Source: Acidobacteriota bacterium (GTDB lineage Bacteria; Acidobacteriota; Terriglobia; Bryobacterales; Bryobacteraceae). Taken from it: a DNA stretch of 41,049 bases. The stretch covers positions 1-41,049 of the forward strand of contig JAFDVS010000063.1 of assembly GCA_018268935.1 (NCBI GenBank), read 5' to 3'. The notes under the pieces are model-generated. The model worked only from the letters and a program-made list of their open reading frames with translations. It did no database searches and was not told the DNA's origin. Made by a program: the position numbers and the translations under genes. Below are positions 1 through 8,775 of this stretch, in pieces. Each line of letters opens with the position of its first letter. The stretch's first letter is position 1.

Positions 1-138
1 CCCACATGGGGCCATCGGAACTCCCTCACGGTCGCGGCTCTGAAACGGCAGACTGAAGCTCCCGGGTTTCTTCAAAGGCCGTTAGGCTTGCGGCTCAGTA
101 ACCGGATTGTTTGTTGCGAACGATCCCGTCGCCAGTGG
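1..138. other. Non-coding stretch with an imperfect direct repeat
   Basis: I see no convincing gene here. The segment lies beyond the stop of the ADOP permease. It contains two related blocks about 56 bases apart: GCGGCTCTGAAACGG at 34-48 and GCGGCTCAGTAACCGG at 90-105. A short GCCG...CGGC hairpin around 78-94 is possible. It could be the edge of an interspersed repeat or a weak terminator region. Neither can be decided from one copy. Confidence 0.3.
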
Positions 139-2757
139 CTACTCAGCGCGCAGGGCGGTGACGGGGTCGAGCCCGCTGGCGCGGCGGGCCGGGAAATAGC
201 TGGCCAGCAGCGCTACGGCGATAAGGACAGCCGGGACGGCGAGGAATGTGGCTGGATCGGATGGGGTGACTCCGTAGAGCATGCGGCTCATCGTATGAGT
301 GGCGGCGAAGGCGAGCGGCAATCCGATGGCGACGCCTGACGCGACGATGATTGCGCTTTGACGGAGCACCATCCAAATCACGCGCGCACGATCCGCGCCG
401 AGCGCGATGCGGATGCCGATCTCCTGGCGGCGGCGTGTGACGGACCAGGCCATTACTCCGTAGATGCCGACCGCGGCGAGAAGCAACGCGAAGCCGGCGA
501 AGGACAGCAGGGCGAACATGTAGAACCACGATTGCCAGGTGGAGGTGGACAGGAATTGCTCCATGGAGCGAACTTCGGAGAGAACGGCTTCCTTGTTTGC
601 CTGGGCCACGAGGGCTCGGATGGCATTGGCGGCTTGCTGTGCGGGGAGCGCGGTGCGCACGACCAGAGTGAGATAGGCGAAGCCGGGGTCGGTGCGATTG
701 AGCAGGGCCGGGGTTTGATCGTAGGGGAAGAAATATTCCGGCGCGGGAGGTTCCGCGAGCGATTCCTGCCGCGTGGCTGCGCTGACACCGACGATGGTGT
801 ACCAGGTGGGCGTGCCTTCGATGCTGGTGGCGAGACGTTTGCCGATGGCGCTTTCGGTGGGCCACAAGCGGCGGGCGAGTGTTTCGTTGACGATGACTAC
901 CGGGGTTGTGTTTTCGCGGTCAGTGGGGGTGAAGTCGCGGCCTTCGCGCAGTGGAATGCGCATGACGCGGAAGTAGCCTGGCGTGACGATGCGGTAGAGG
1001 GCCGTGGTGGGGTCGCTGTCCGCTGGCACAGGCAGCCCTTCGCCGTAAGCACGCAGCCGCCAGTTGTCGCCACCGATGGGGATGTGATTGACGAAGGCCG
1101 CGGATTCGATACCCGGCAGCGTACGTACCTGATCCGCGAGCGAGTGGTAGAACTGGGCTCGGCGTGCGCCTTGCATATCCGCCTGGCCGGCGACGGAGAT
1201 TTGCATGGTGACGGTGTTGTGGGGATCGAAGCCGGGCTCGATGGCGCGGAGTGCGGCGAAGGTGCGGAGCATGAGTCCGGCGCCGGCCAGCAGCACGATG
1301 GAGAGTGCGACCTCGGTCATCACCAGGATGGCTCGTGTGCGCAGGCTGCGATGGCCTTCGGAGGAAGCGCGGCCGCCGTCGCGCAGGTTGACGGCGAGTG
1401 CGGGGCGCGTAGCATCGAGGGCAGGGAAGAGGCCGAACAGCAGTCCGGTCAGGATGGAAATGGCTGCTACGAAGAGCAGCACTTGGGCGTCGATGGTGAT
1501 CTCGTGAACGCGAGGGATGGACGTGGCGCGCAGCGACGCCTGTAGCGCGTCCGTCCCGAACCATGCCAGTAGTGCTCCCAGTGCGCCGCCGCAGAGGGAG
1601 ACGACAAGGCTCTCACTCATCAGTTGCCGGATGATGCGCGCGCGGGGTGCGCCGAGAGCCGTGCGGATGGCGAGCTCGCGGCGGCGCTCCACACTGCGAG
1701 CGAGCGCGAGATTCGCGAGGTTGGCGCAGGCGATGAGCAACACGAAGCCGACCGCGGCCAGCAGAACGAGCAGCGCCGGGCGGATGTTGCCCACTACCAT
1801 TTCGTTGAGTGTGCGGAGGCGGATGCCGAGCTTTCCGTTCTCGAGTGGATAGGCTTGTTCGAGCGCATGCCAGCGGGTGCTGAGTTCGGTGGCTGCCTGG
1901 TCTAGGGTGACGCCAGGTTTGAGGCGCGCGAAGAGGCGCATGTATTGGGCGCGGCGATTGGAGGCTTGATCGGAAAGCGTCATGGGGAGCCAGAGTTCGG
2001 CTTCGGTGAACCAGAAGGGTGCGAACTGGAATGACGGCGGCATGACGCCAACGATGGTGTAGGCAGCGCCGCTGAGCGTTGTGGTGGACCCGATTGCGGC
2101 GGGGTTTGCTCCGAAGGCTCGTTGCCAGAGGCGATGGCTAAGGATGACTGTGTTGTTCTTTCCTGGTTGATGCTCTTCGGGGAAGAATGCGCGGCCGAGG
2201 GCGGGGGCCACGCCGAGCATGCGGAATGTGTCAGTGCTCACCGTGAGGCCGAGAACTTTTTCGCGGCCCTCTTTTGTTTCCAGGCCTCCGGACCAGGCGG
2301 AGGCGGCGGCCATGCTTTCGAAGGATTGCATGTCGCGTTGCAGATCCACTAAGTTGGCCGGGGCCATCGGGCTGAAGCGGGCATGGCTGATGTGGACGAG
2401 GCGATCGGGTTCGTGATAGCCGAGCGGGCGGAGCAGGACGGCGCTGACGACGCTGAAGATGGCGGTGTTGGCACCGATGCCGAGGGCGAGCGTGGCAATG
2501 CCGAGCGCGGTGAGCATGGGGCTGCGGCGCATGGTGCGCAGGGCATAGAGGAAGTCCTGTTGTACGGTTTCGATGGTGGCGAATCCCCATGATCGGCGCG
2601 TGTCTTCGAGCGCGTGAAGGCGATTGCCGAAGGATTTGCGGGCGGCGTCTTGTGCTTGTTGGGTGCTGAGGCCGTTGTGTTCGAGTTCGTCGGCCTCTTC
2701 GGCGAGATGGGCATCGAGTTCCCTGCGCAGATCGTCTTCGCGGCGCTTGTTCCACAT
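139..2757 (-). CDS. ADOP-family ABC transporter permease (duplicated MacB/FtsX-type)
   Basis: This is an 872-residue inner-membrane permease of the Acidobacterial duplicated orphan permease type. Residues 1-75 are the cytoplasmic amphipathic extension typical of the family. A first transmembrane helix at about 82-108 carries the hallmark ALGIGANTAIFSVV. A MacB-type periplasmic domain and an FtsX unit (about 325-445) follow. The whole arrangement then repeats, ending in a second FtsX unit at about 745-872 (RRRQEIGIRIALGA, FPARRAS). Members are thought to act in efflux or envelope processes, but the substrate is unknown. No ATPase gene is nearby, as is usual for this group. It lies 7 bases after padR, so it is probably co-transcribed with and repressed by PadR. 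ATG at 2755-2757 is the only good start. Confidence 0.93.
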   Translation of the reverse strand: MWNKRREDDLRRELDAHLAEEADELEHNGLSTQQAQDAARKSFGNRLHALEDTRRSWGFATIETVQQDFLYALRTMRRSPMLTALGIATLALGIGANTAIFSVVSAVLLRPLGYHEPDRLVHISHARFSPMAPANLVDLQRDMQSFESMAAASAWSGGLETKEGREKVLGLTVSTDTFRMLGVAPALGRAFFPEEHQPGKNNTVILSHRLWQRAFGANPAAIGSTTTLSGAAYTIVGVMPPSFQFAPFWFTEAELWLPMTLSDQASNRRAQYMRLFARLKPGVTLDQAATELSTRWHALEQAYPLENGKLGIRLRTLNEMVVGNIRPALLVLLAAVGFVLLIACANLANLALARSVERRRELAIRTALGAPRARIIRQLMSESLVVSLCGGALGALLAWFGTDALQASLRATSIPRVHEITIDAQVLLFVAAISILTGLLFGLFPALDATRPALAVNLRDGGRASSEGHRSLRTRAILVMTEVALSIVLLAGAGLMLRTFAALRAIEPGFDPHNTVTMQISVAGQADMQGARRAQFYHSLADQVRTLPGIESAAFVNHIPIGGDNWRLRAYGEGLPVPADSDPTTALYRIVTPGYFRVMRIPLREGRDFTPTDRENTTPVVIVNETLARRLWPTESAIGKRLATSIEGTPTWYTIVGVSAATRQESLAEPPAPEYFFPYDQTPALLNRTDPGFAYLTLVVRTALPAQQAANAIRALVAQANKEAVLSEVRSMEQFLSTSTWQSWFYMFALLSFAGFALLLAAVGIYGVMAWSVTRRRQEIGIRIALGADRARVIWMVLRQSAIIVASGVAIGLPLAFAATHTMSRMLYGVTPSDPATFLAVPAVLIAVALLASYFPARRASGLDPVTALRAE

Positions 2758-2764
2758 GGCGGGT

Positions 2765-3118
2765 CTATGCTCCTTCGGCGGGTTTCAGGACATGGGCGAT
2801 GGCTTCGGCCAGGCGCTGCCACTTGGACTCTTCGCGCGTCAACTGGCGCCTGCCCGCCGCGGTGAGCCGGTAATACTTCATCTCGCGGCCCTTCTCGTTC
2901 TTCTGCCATTTGGCGGCGATGGCTCCGTTGCGCTCCAGGCGGTGGAGTGCGGGATAGAGGGAGCCATGCTCCACCTGCAGGACGTCGCGGCTGGAGCGCT
3001 CAATGTGTTTGGCGATGCCGTGGCCGTGGACGGGGCCGAACAACAGGGTTCGCAGGATGAGCAGGTCGAGAGTGCCTTGCAGCAGTTCCACGCGGTCTTC
3101 GGGCGGTGTGGGCGGCAT
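2765..3118 (-). CDS. PadR-family transcriptional repressor
   Basis: This 117-residue winged-helix regulator is full length for the short PadR class. Residues 10-85 contain the typical core: LLQGTLDLLILRTL, then HGHGIAKHIERSS, then VEHGSLYPALHRLERNGAI, then the wing GREMKYYRLTAAGRRQL. The C-terminal helix (ESKWQRLAEAIAHVL) would form the dimer interface. PadR proteins of this type sit directly upstream of ADOP permeases in Acidobacteriota and are presumed to repress them. That pairing is seen here, with padR upstream and the permease 7 bases downstream. Two matching dyads precede the ATG and the first touches the start codon, which indicates autoregulation. The inducer is not known. Confidence 0.95.
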   Translation of the reverse strand: MPPTPPEDRVELLQGTLDLLILRTLLFGPVHGHGIAKHIERSSRDVLQVEHGSLYPALHRLERNGAIAAKWQKNEKGREMKYYRLTAAGRRQLTREESKWQRLAEAIAHVLKPAEGA

Positions 3119-3167
3119 AGTAGAGAGTCTACCATCGAATGGTCACAGCATGGTAGACGCTCTACTA
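3118..3167. promoter_or_regulatory. Duplicated PadR operator candidate
   Basis: Two dyads occupy almost the whole 46-base gap upstream of padR. Dyad 1 is GTAGA-GAG-TCTAC (3120-3132) and dyad 2 is GTAGA-CGC-TCTAC (3153-3165). Each extends outward to TAGTAGA/TGGTAGA-type arms. Blocks 3118-3135 and 3150-3167 are inverted copies of each other with 17 of 18 matches. Their centres are 33 bp apart, about three helical turns. The first block begins at the padR start codon and the second covers the stop codon of the PAP2 gene. That padR's own protein binds here is inferred from position and symmetry. Confidence 0.72.
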
Positions 3168-4001
3168 TCGGATGCGGTTAGCAATAAAATCGGCGAGTAA
3201 CGCGACAGCGATTCCGGCGGCGGCGTCAGCGGCATAGTGATAACGGCCGTAGACCGTGGCCGTGGCGATGCTGATGGCAAGAAGGAGGAGGATTCTTGAG
3301 ACCCATGGCTCTTCCGGCATGATGCGGCGCATGGCGAATGCGGCGGCGAAGGCTCCGGAGCAGTGAGCGCTGGGGAAGACGCTCATGTGGATGCCGTAGT
3401 TGCCGAGCAATCCGAGGTTGAAGCGGCGGAATACGGTGAGCATGCCAGGCAGGTCTTCTCCGGGAAACACGGTGCGTGGCGGCTCGGAAGGAAAGAAGGG
3501 AAACAGAAGGTAGGAAAGGAAGATGCCCAGCAGGAAGGTGGTGAGGAATGCGTTCATGCGTTCGATGCGGTGGCGGTGGTAGAGCCACGCCATGCAAAAC
3601 GGAGCGATGGCATAGACGAGGGAATAACTGATTTCAAGGATGGAAGGCAGCAGGGGGCCGGTGGATTCGATCAGCGTGCGCAGGCCCCAATCGTTGAGCA
3701 GCAGGCGGTCATAGACGATCCAGCCGCGCTCCAACTCGTTGGTGTGATGGGTGGGCGCGAACCAGCCCATCTCGCGATAAGCAAGCAGCATCAGGGGCAG
3801 GGGATACCAGTCGCGCATGATGCTCAGTGTCCGCTTGTGGCGCAGGTTTTCGGCGTAGGCGAGCAGGAGCAGGCCGCCGATGACCAGCGTGTTCAGCGCC
3901 AGGGTGACGGGCATCACGCCATGGCGCACAGGCATCACCACGCTGCACAGCATGCAGTAAATGTAGTAGCCGAGCAGAACCCATTCCGACGAACGAAGCA
4001 C
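3165..4001 (-). CDS. PAP2-superfamily membrane phosphatase / IPC-synthase-like protein
   Basis: This 278-residue polytopic membrane protein has about six hydrophobic segments. The PAP2 signature is present in the AUR1/inositolphosphotransferase-like form: FPSEPPRT near 170-177, VFPSAHCSG at 208-216 (His213) and YGRYHYAADAAAG at 251-263 (Arg253, His255, Asp259). Such enzymes cleave or transfer phosphate-linked lipid head groups at the membrane. The substrate cannot be told from sequence. The start is GTG at 3999-4001, directly abutting the TGA of the upstream DUF3604 gene, so translational coupling is likely. The padR operator overlaps its stop codon. It could equally be an undecaprenyl-diphosphate or phosphatidate phosphatase. 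Confidence 0.87.
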   Translation of the reverse strand: MLRSSEWVLLGYYIYCMLCSVVMPVRHGVMPVTLALNTLVIGGLLLLAYAENLRHKRTLSIMRDWYPLPLMLLAYREMGWFAPTHHTNELERGWIVYDRLLLNDWGLRTLIESTGPLLPSILEISYSLVYAIAPFCMAWLYHRHRIERMNAFLTTFLLGIFLSYLLFPFFPSEPPRTVFPGEDLPGMLTVFRRFNLGLLGNYGIHMSVFPSAHCSGAFAAAFAMRRIMPEEPWVSRILLLLAISIATATVYGRYHYAADAAAGIAVALLADFIANRIR

Positions 4002-6377
4002 TCAATTCACCCACACCGGGCTGGACCACGCTTTGTTTGTATCGAGCTGTTCGACGCGGAGGTAGTAGAAGTCGCCGGGCTTCGGCGCGGTGCGGTCGAT
4101 GAACTGGAAGCGGGCATCCATGGGCGCTTTGGCATCGACCATGTCGAGTTCCAGGAAGAAGGCCGGCTCTACGCCCATCGATTTCATGTAGGGATGCTGG
4201 ATCTTCGCCGCGACGCGATGGCGGAACTGGCCTTCCGAGCGGAGCTTGTCAACGGGGATTTCGACATCGATGAGCCCGAACGTATCGGGGTCGAACTGTT
4301 TAAAACGTAACGTGCCGCCGGGGATTTGGGAGAGATCGAGGAGGAAACCGTCGCGATCGTTGGAAACGGCAGCCGTACGCCAACTGATGCGCTTTGCCGA
4401 GGGCTCCACCTGTTCGAAGCCCTGATCGATGTTGACCTTGGAGTGGAGGCGCAGGGCGCCCTGAGCGGTGGTGAGTTCGCCGGCGCGGTAGCCGGTGGCG
4501 GCCCGGCGCTGGTAGATGTTGTCGCCCCACACCACGCGGACCAGGTTGCCGTTGCTGCGCGCGGGCCACTGCGATTCGATGGTGCGATTGTTCTTGAGCA
4601 GATCGATGCGGAGCAGCGGCGCGGTACCGGAAACACGGGCTTCGATGCGGGCATCTTTGTTCAGGCCGGAGGGGATCTCACCGCCCATCTGCTCGCCATT
4701 GACGGAGAAATCGACCAGCATGCGCTGATTGCCGGTGGTGGCGAAGGTGCGCTTTTCGAAGAGACCTTCCCAGATCTGGGCGCGAGTCTTGCCGGAGGAG
4801 AAGACGCCGGCGAGCCCGTTCTGATTGACGTAGATGAGGCCGGGATAGGCGATGCCCATGGAGGTGGTGTGGGTGTCGCCGGCAGCGATGGCGCCGAGAC
4901 GGACGCCGTTTTCGAGGTGCTTCTGCCAGGATTCTTCGAATACGCCATGCACGCTGGCGACTTCGAAGAGGCGCTCAATGCGCGGGTCTGTGGCGTGGGA
5001 CCAATCGGGTGGAGAGCCGCCGATGTGGGGGATGACGAGAGTGGGCACGCGCGCCAGTTTCACCGTCTGCAGCATCTTGGCGATGGGCGCGTTGGGCTCG
5101 GCGGGATCGAGGTCCATGGTGGTTTTCGCTTTGTCCGAGTTGTAAAAGATGTTGTGGTGGCCGCCGATGGGGGTGTTTACGCTGTACTCATAGCCGAGGA
5201 GGGAAACGAAATCCTGCCAGCCGTTGACGGCCTTGGTGACGGATTGAAGTTTCGGCCATTCATCGACGGGGAACTTTTTGTTGCCGAGATAAAAGGACGG
5301 GCCGTTGGCGCCGGTGAGGAAGGTGTGATGCGGGGTGACCGCGCCGAAATCGAGCAAACCGACGCGGCGCCCGTAGAGATAGAGTTCGTCGAAGACGCCG
5401 CGGCCATCGTGCAGGTAGGTGTGCTGATGGAGTTCACCGTAGTAGATGCGGCGCAACGGGTCGGCCTCGACCCACACCGGGTTGGAGAGCGCTTCGATAC
5501 GGCCGTCGGCGGTGGCGGCTTCCAGGCGCAGCACTCCCGGTTGCGATGCGGCCACGTCGCGCGCGATGTAATGCTCCAGGGCATCATCGTAGCGGAACGT
5601 GCCGCCTGTTATGCTCGCGCCCTTGATCCGGAGCTGCAGGCCCTTGCCGTTTTTGGCCTGGGAGACCCATTCGTCCATGGGAACAATTTCGACAGAAAAT
5701 GTTTCGCCCACCTTCACCATGCTGGGGGCTTGCACGCGCAGCTTGCGCAACGGGCCGCCGGTGACCTTGAGGGCAGCGTCACCGATGTAGCCCAATACCT
5801 CATCGCCTTTGAGAATGACAAAGCGGAAGTTGAAGAGGTTCTCTTCGTAGAACTGCATGCGGACGCCCTGCACACCGCCGAGATCGAAGCGGACGATGTC
5901 GCCCTGCTTGAGGCGGCCTTCGGTGAGGGTGATTCCCGCGGCCTTGCGGTAGGGGAATACGGCCGGCGTGTTGCGCTGCACCCAATTCGTAACTTCGTAG
6001 GGCTTTCCCTGCGCGCCGGCGGGCAGTTCGGCACGGAAGAAGGCGGGTGCGTTCGGGTCCTTGGTTTGAAACTCCTCCATGTCGGAGGTGAAATGTTTCC
6101 AGACCTCGATGGTCATGCCGGTTTCGATCGGCATATCTCCGATGCGGACTTCGACTTTGTGCTGATTGCGCGAGCCCATTTCCACGACAGGCGGTGACAA
6201 CAGCCGAACGGAACCGTGCAGGGGGAAGCCGGGCGGGAAGTAGCCACCGGGGCGAAATTCCACTTTGCCGCCCAGCGGCGATGGCATTGCGCCGTATTGG
6301 GAGCGAAGCCTGCCGGTCATCAGCCATGCGGCGGAGAGCAGGGCCACCGCGGCTATCGAAACGCGCACGCGCATCAT
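4002..6377 (-). CDS. DUF3604-domain exported protein (PHP-like fold)
   Basis: A 791-residue protein with an N-terminal signal anchor (residues 5-21, IAAVALLSAAWLM region). After about 300 residues of beta-rich sequence comes the DUF3604 core: YYGELHQHT at 312-320, then VTPHH at 347-351, a VIPHIGGSPPDW segment, and AAGDTHTTS further on. The HxH, HH and DxH motifs resemble PHP-type metal sites, so hydrolysis of a phosphoester or related bond is plausible. The family's biochemical role is not established. Such genes are common in Acidobacteriota and marine heterotrophs. It is transcribed first in the run DUF3604, PAP2, padR, ADOP. Two ATGs in tandem (6375-6377 and 6372-6374) are possible starts. 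It is divergent from the GH95 gene across only 36 bases. Confidence 0.88.
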   Translation of the reverse strand: MMRVRVSIAAVALLSAAWLMTGRLRSQYGAMPSPLGGKVEFRPGGYFPPGFPLHGSVRLLSPPVVEMGSRNQHKVEVRIGDMPIETGMTIEVWKHFTSDMEEFQTKDPNAPAFFRAELPAGAQGKPYEVTNWVQRNTPAVFPYRKAAGITLTEGRLKQGDIVRFDLGGVQGVRMQFYEENLFNFRFVILKGDEVLGYIGDAALKVTGGPLRKLRVQAPSMVKVGETFSVEIVPMDEWVSQAKNGKGLQLRIKGASITGGTFRYDDALEHYIARDVAASQPGVLRLEAATADGRIEALSNPVWVEADPLRRIYYGELHQHTYLHDGRGVFDELYLYGRRVGLLDFGAVTPHHTFLTGANGPSFYLGNKKFPVDEWPKLQSVTKAVNGWQDFVSLLGYEYSVNTPIGGHHNIFYNSDKAKTTMDLDPAEPNAPIAKMLQTVKLARVPTLVIPHIGGSPPDWSHATDPRIERLFEVASVHGVFEESWQKHLENGVRLGAIAAGDTHTTSMGIAYPGLIYVNQNGLAGVFSSGKTRAQIWEGLFEKRTFATTGNQRMLVDFSVNGEQMGGEIPSGLNKDARIEARVSGTAPLLRIDLLKNNRTIESQWPARSNGNLVRVVWGDNIYQRRAATGYRAGELTTAQGALRLHSKVNIDQGFEQVEPSAKRISWRTAAVSNDRDGFLLDLSQIPGGTLRFKQFDPDTFGLIDVEIPVDKLRSEGQFRHRVAAKIQHPYMKSMGVEPAFFLELDMVDAKAPMDARFQFIDRTAPKPGDFYYLRVEQLDTNKAWSSPVWVN

Positions 6378-6413
6378 GGGAATATTCTAACGAGAGAGAC
6401 GACAGGAGTCAGA

Positions 6414-8771
6414 ATGAGAATTTGCGTTTGGTTGTTACTGCTGGTGGTGGCCGGAGCCTGGGGTGCGGAGGAGAGCATCTGGTTTGATGCGCCTGCCAGC
6501 GCCTTTGTGCAGTCGTTGCCTTTGGGGAACGGGCGATTGGGTGCATCGGTGTTTGGTGGCGTAGAGGAAGAGCGCATCGTGCTGAACGAAGGCACGCTGT
6601 GGTCCGGTGGGCCGGAAGATGCCGATAAACCCGATGCGGCGCAGCATCTACCGGAGATTCGCAGGCTGCTATTGGAAGGCAAAAACGCGGAAGCGGAGAA
6701 ACTGGTCTACGAGCACTTCACGTGTAAGGGCGTGGGATCGAACCGGGCGCGTGGACGCAATGTGCCTTTCGGTTCGTATCAGATGCTGGCGAATCTTTTG
6801 TTGCGCGTGCAGCATGCATCGGGCGAGACGAAGGGTTATCGCCGCGAATTGGATCTGCGCACGGCGCTGGCTACGGTGCGCTATGAACGCGGTGGAGTGA
6901 GTTATACACGGGAGGTGTTCAGCAGCGCTCCCGATGAAGCGATCGCGATCCGGTTGCGGGCATCGCGCAAGGGCGCCGTGACGTTCGATGCGCTGTTGCA
7001 GCGGGAAGAGCGGGGAACGGTGAGCGCCGATGGCTCCGCCGGATTGCGCATCGAGGGGCAATTGCACAACGGCACGGACGGAAGCGGCATGCGCTATGTG
7101 GCGCGGTTGCGAGCGATGGCGAAGGGCGGCAGCGTGCGGGTGGAGAACGGGCAATTGCGCGTGCGCGATGCCGATGAGGTGCTGCTGCTGATCACCGCTG
7201 CCACGGACTACATGGGGTTTGCCGGGCGCAGGACGGCCGATCCGTTGCGTGCGTCACTAGCCGACCTGGAACGCGCCGCGGCGAAGCCCTATGCAGGTTT
7301 GCGTGAAGCGCAGATGGCCGATCATCAACGCTACTATGGGCGAGCCTCATTGACGCTGGGGCCGGCCAATGCCGCAGCGGCGGCGTTGCCTGTTCCACAA
7401 CGTATGCGCGGGCAGCAGCCGGATCCGGGACTGGCGGCGCTCTATTTTCAGTTCGGCCGGTACCTGTTGATCTGTTCGTCTCGCCCGGGCGGATTGCCGG
7501 CTAACCTGCAGGGAATCTGGGCCGATACTCTGGACACACCGTGGAACGGCGATTGGCATTTGAATATCAACGTGCAGATGAACTACTGGCCGGCGGAAGT
7601 GGGCAACCTGAGCGAGTTGCATGAGCCTCTGTTTGCGTTGATCGCATCGTTGCAGAAGCCGGGAGCGAAAACAGCGAAGCTCTACTACAACGCCGGTGGA
7701 TGGGTGGCGCACGTGATCACGAATCCATGGGGTTTTACCGCGCCGGGCGAAGGGGCATCGTGGGGATCGACGACCACCGGTTCGGCATGGCTGTGCCAGC
7801 ATCTGTGGGATCACTACCTGTTCACTGGCGATCGCAAGTTTCTGGAGTGGGCCTATCCGATTCTTAAGGGCTCGGCACGATTCTACGCGGATATGTTGGT
7901 GGAAGAGCGCAGCCATGGGTGGCTGGTGACGGCTCCGGCGAACTCACCGGAGAACGGGTTTCGCATGAAGGACGGCAAAGTGGCGCACGTGGCGATGGGG
8001 CCGGCGATCGACATGCAACTGCTGCGATATCTGTTTGACGCGACCATGGACGCGAGCCGGATTCTTGGTGTGGATGAATCGCTGCGCGCAGAGTTGCAGA
8101 AGAAGCGAGCGAGGCTGGCGCCGAATCGAGTAGGGAGCGATGGACGGCTGATGGAATGGCTGGAGGAATACGACGAGCCAGAGCCGAAGCATCGACATAT
8201 ATCGCATTTATGGGGGCTGTATCCGGGTTCGGAGATCACTGTGGAAGAAACGCCGGAACTGGCGCGTGCGGCGCGGGCCTCGCTGGAGCGCCGCGGGGAC
8301 TTGAGCACGGGCTGGTCATTGGCGCACAAGATCAACTTCTGGGCGCGCCTGGGCGATGGGAATCGCGCGCTACGGTTGGTGAATCTGCTGCTGGCGCCGC
8401 AGGGCTCGACACGTGCCGAGGGCGTGAGCTTCAACGGCGGCAGCTACGACAATCTGTTTTGTGCGCATCCGCCGTTTCAGATTGACGGCAATTTCGGAGG
8501 TGCGGCGGGCATCGCGGAGATGCTGCTGCAAAGCCACAACGGAGTGATTCGTTTGTTGCCCGCGCTGCCGGATGCCTGGAGCGAAGGCCGGGTAACGGGC
8601 TTGCGCGCACGCGGCGGATTCAGCGTGGATATCGCATGGAAAGATGGAAAGCTGACTGAAGGATGGCTGGTATCTTCCCATGGCGGCAAGGCGCGTGTGC
8701 GGTATGGGAGCCGGGTGGAAGAGATGGATACAGCGCCGGGCAAGCGGTACCGTTTGCTGAAGGGGCGATGA
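6414..8771 (+). CDS. Secreted GH95 alpha-L-fucosidase
   Basis: This 785-residue enzyme belongs to glycoside hydrolase family 95, inverting 1,2-alpha-L-fucosidases that release terminal fucose (some members act on L-galactose). The signal peptide MRICVWLLLLVVAGAWGA directs export. The N-terminal beta domain includes SLPLGNGRLGASVFGG and LNEGTLWSGGP. The (alpha/alpha)6 barrel follows with NLQGIW, HLNINVQMNYWPAEVGN (Asn384 and Asn386), SPENGF (Glu513) and QIDGNFGG (Asp691). These match the catalytic Asn/Asn/Glu/Asp set of characterised GH95 enzymes, so it should be active. ATG at 6414 is chosen because of the CAGGAG Shine-Dalgarno at 6403-6408 and because the signal peptide starts there. No fucose transporter or other glycosidase is adjacent. 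Confidence 0.93.
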   Translation: MRICVWLLLLVVAGAWGAEESIWFDAPASAFVQSLPLGNGRLGASVFGGVEEERIVLNEGTLWSGGPEDADKPDAAQHLPEIRRLLLEGKNAEAEKLVYEHFTCKGVGSNRARGRNVPFGSYQMLANLLLRVQHASGETKGYRRELDLRTALATVRYERGGVSYTREVFSSAPDEAIAIRLRASRKGAVTFDALLQREERGTVSADGSAGLRIEGQLHNGTDGSGMRYVARLRAMAKGGSVRVENGQLRVRDADEVLLLITAATDYMGFAGRRTADPLRASLADLERAAAKPYAGLREAQMADHQRYYGRASLTLGPANAAAAALPVPQRMRGQQPDPGLAALYFQFGRYLLICSSRPGGLPANLQGIWADTLDTPWNGDWHLNINVQMNYWPAEVGNLSELHEPLFALIASLQKPGAKTAKLYYNAGGWVAHVITNPWGFTAPGEGASWGSTTTGSAWLCQHLWDHYLFTGDRKFLEWAYPILKGSARFYADMLVEERSHGWLVTAPANSPENGFRMKDGKVAHVAMGPAIDMQLLRYLFDATMDASRILGVDESLRAELQKKRARLAPNRVGSDGRLMEWLEEYDEPEPKHRHISHLWGLYPGSEITVEETPELARAARASLERRGDLSTGWSLAHKINFWARLGDGNRALRLVNLLLAPQGSTRAEGVSFNGGSYDNLFCAHPPFQIDGNFGGAAGIAEMLLQSHNGVIRLLPALPDAWSEGRVTGLRARGGFSVDIAWKDGKLTEGWLVSSHGGKARVRYGSRVEEMDTAPGKRYRLLKGR

Positions 8772-8775
8772 AATA

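Noticed and set aside
358..1545. 395-codon open frame on the plus strand opposite the ADOP permease
   Set aside because: Shadow of a well-supported permease; glycine-rich product without motifs.
4326..6197. Long open frame on the plus strand opposite the DUF3604 gene
   Set aside because: It is antisense to a gene with recognised domains. Its length follows from GC-rich third positions, and its product shows no motif.
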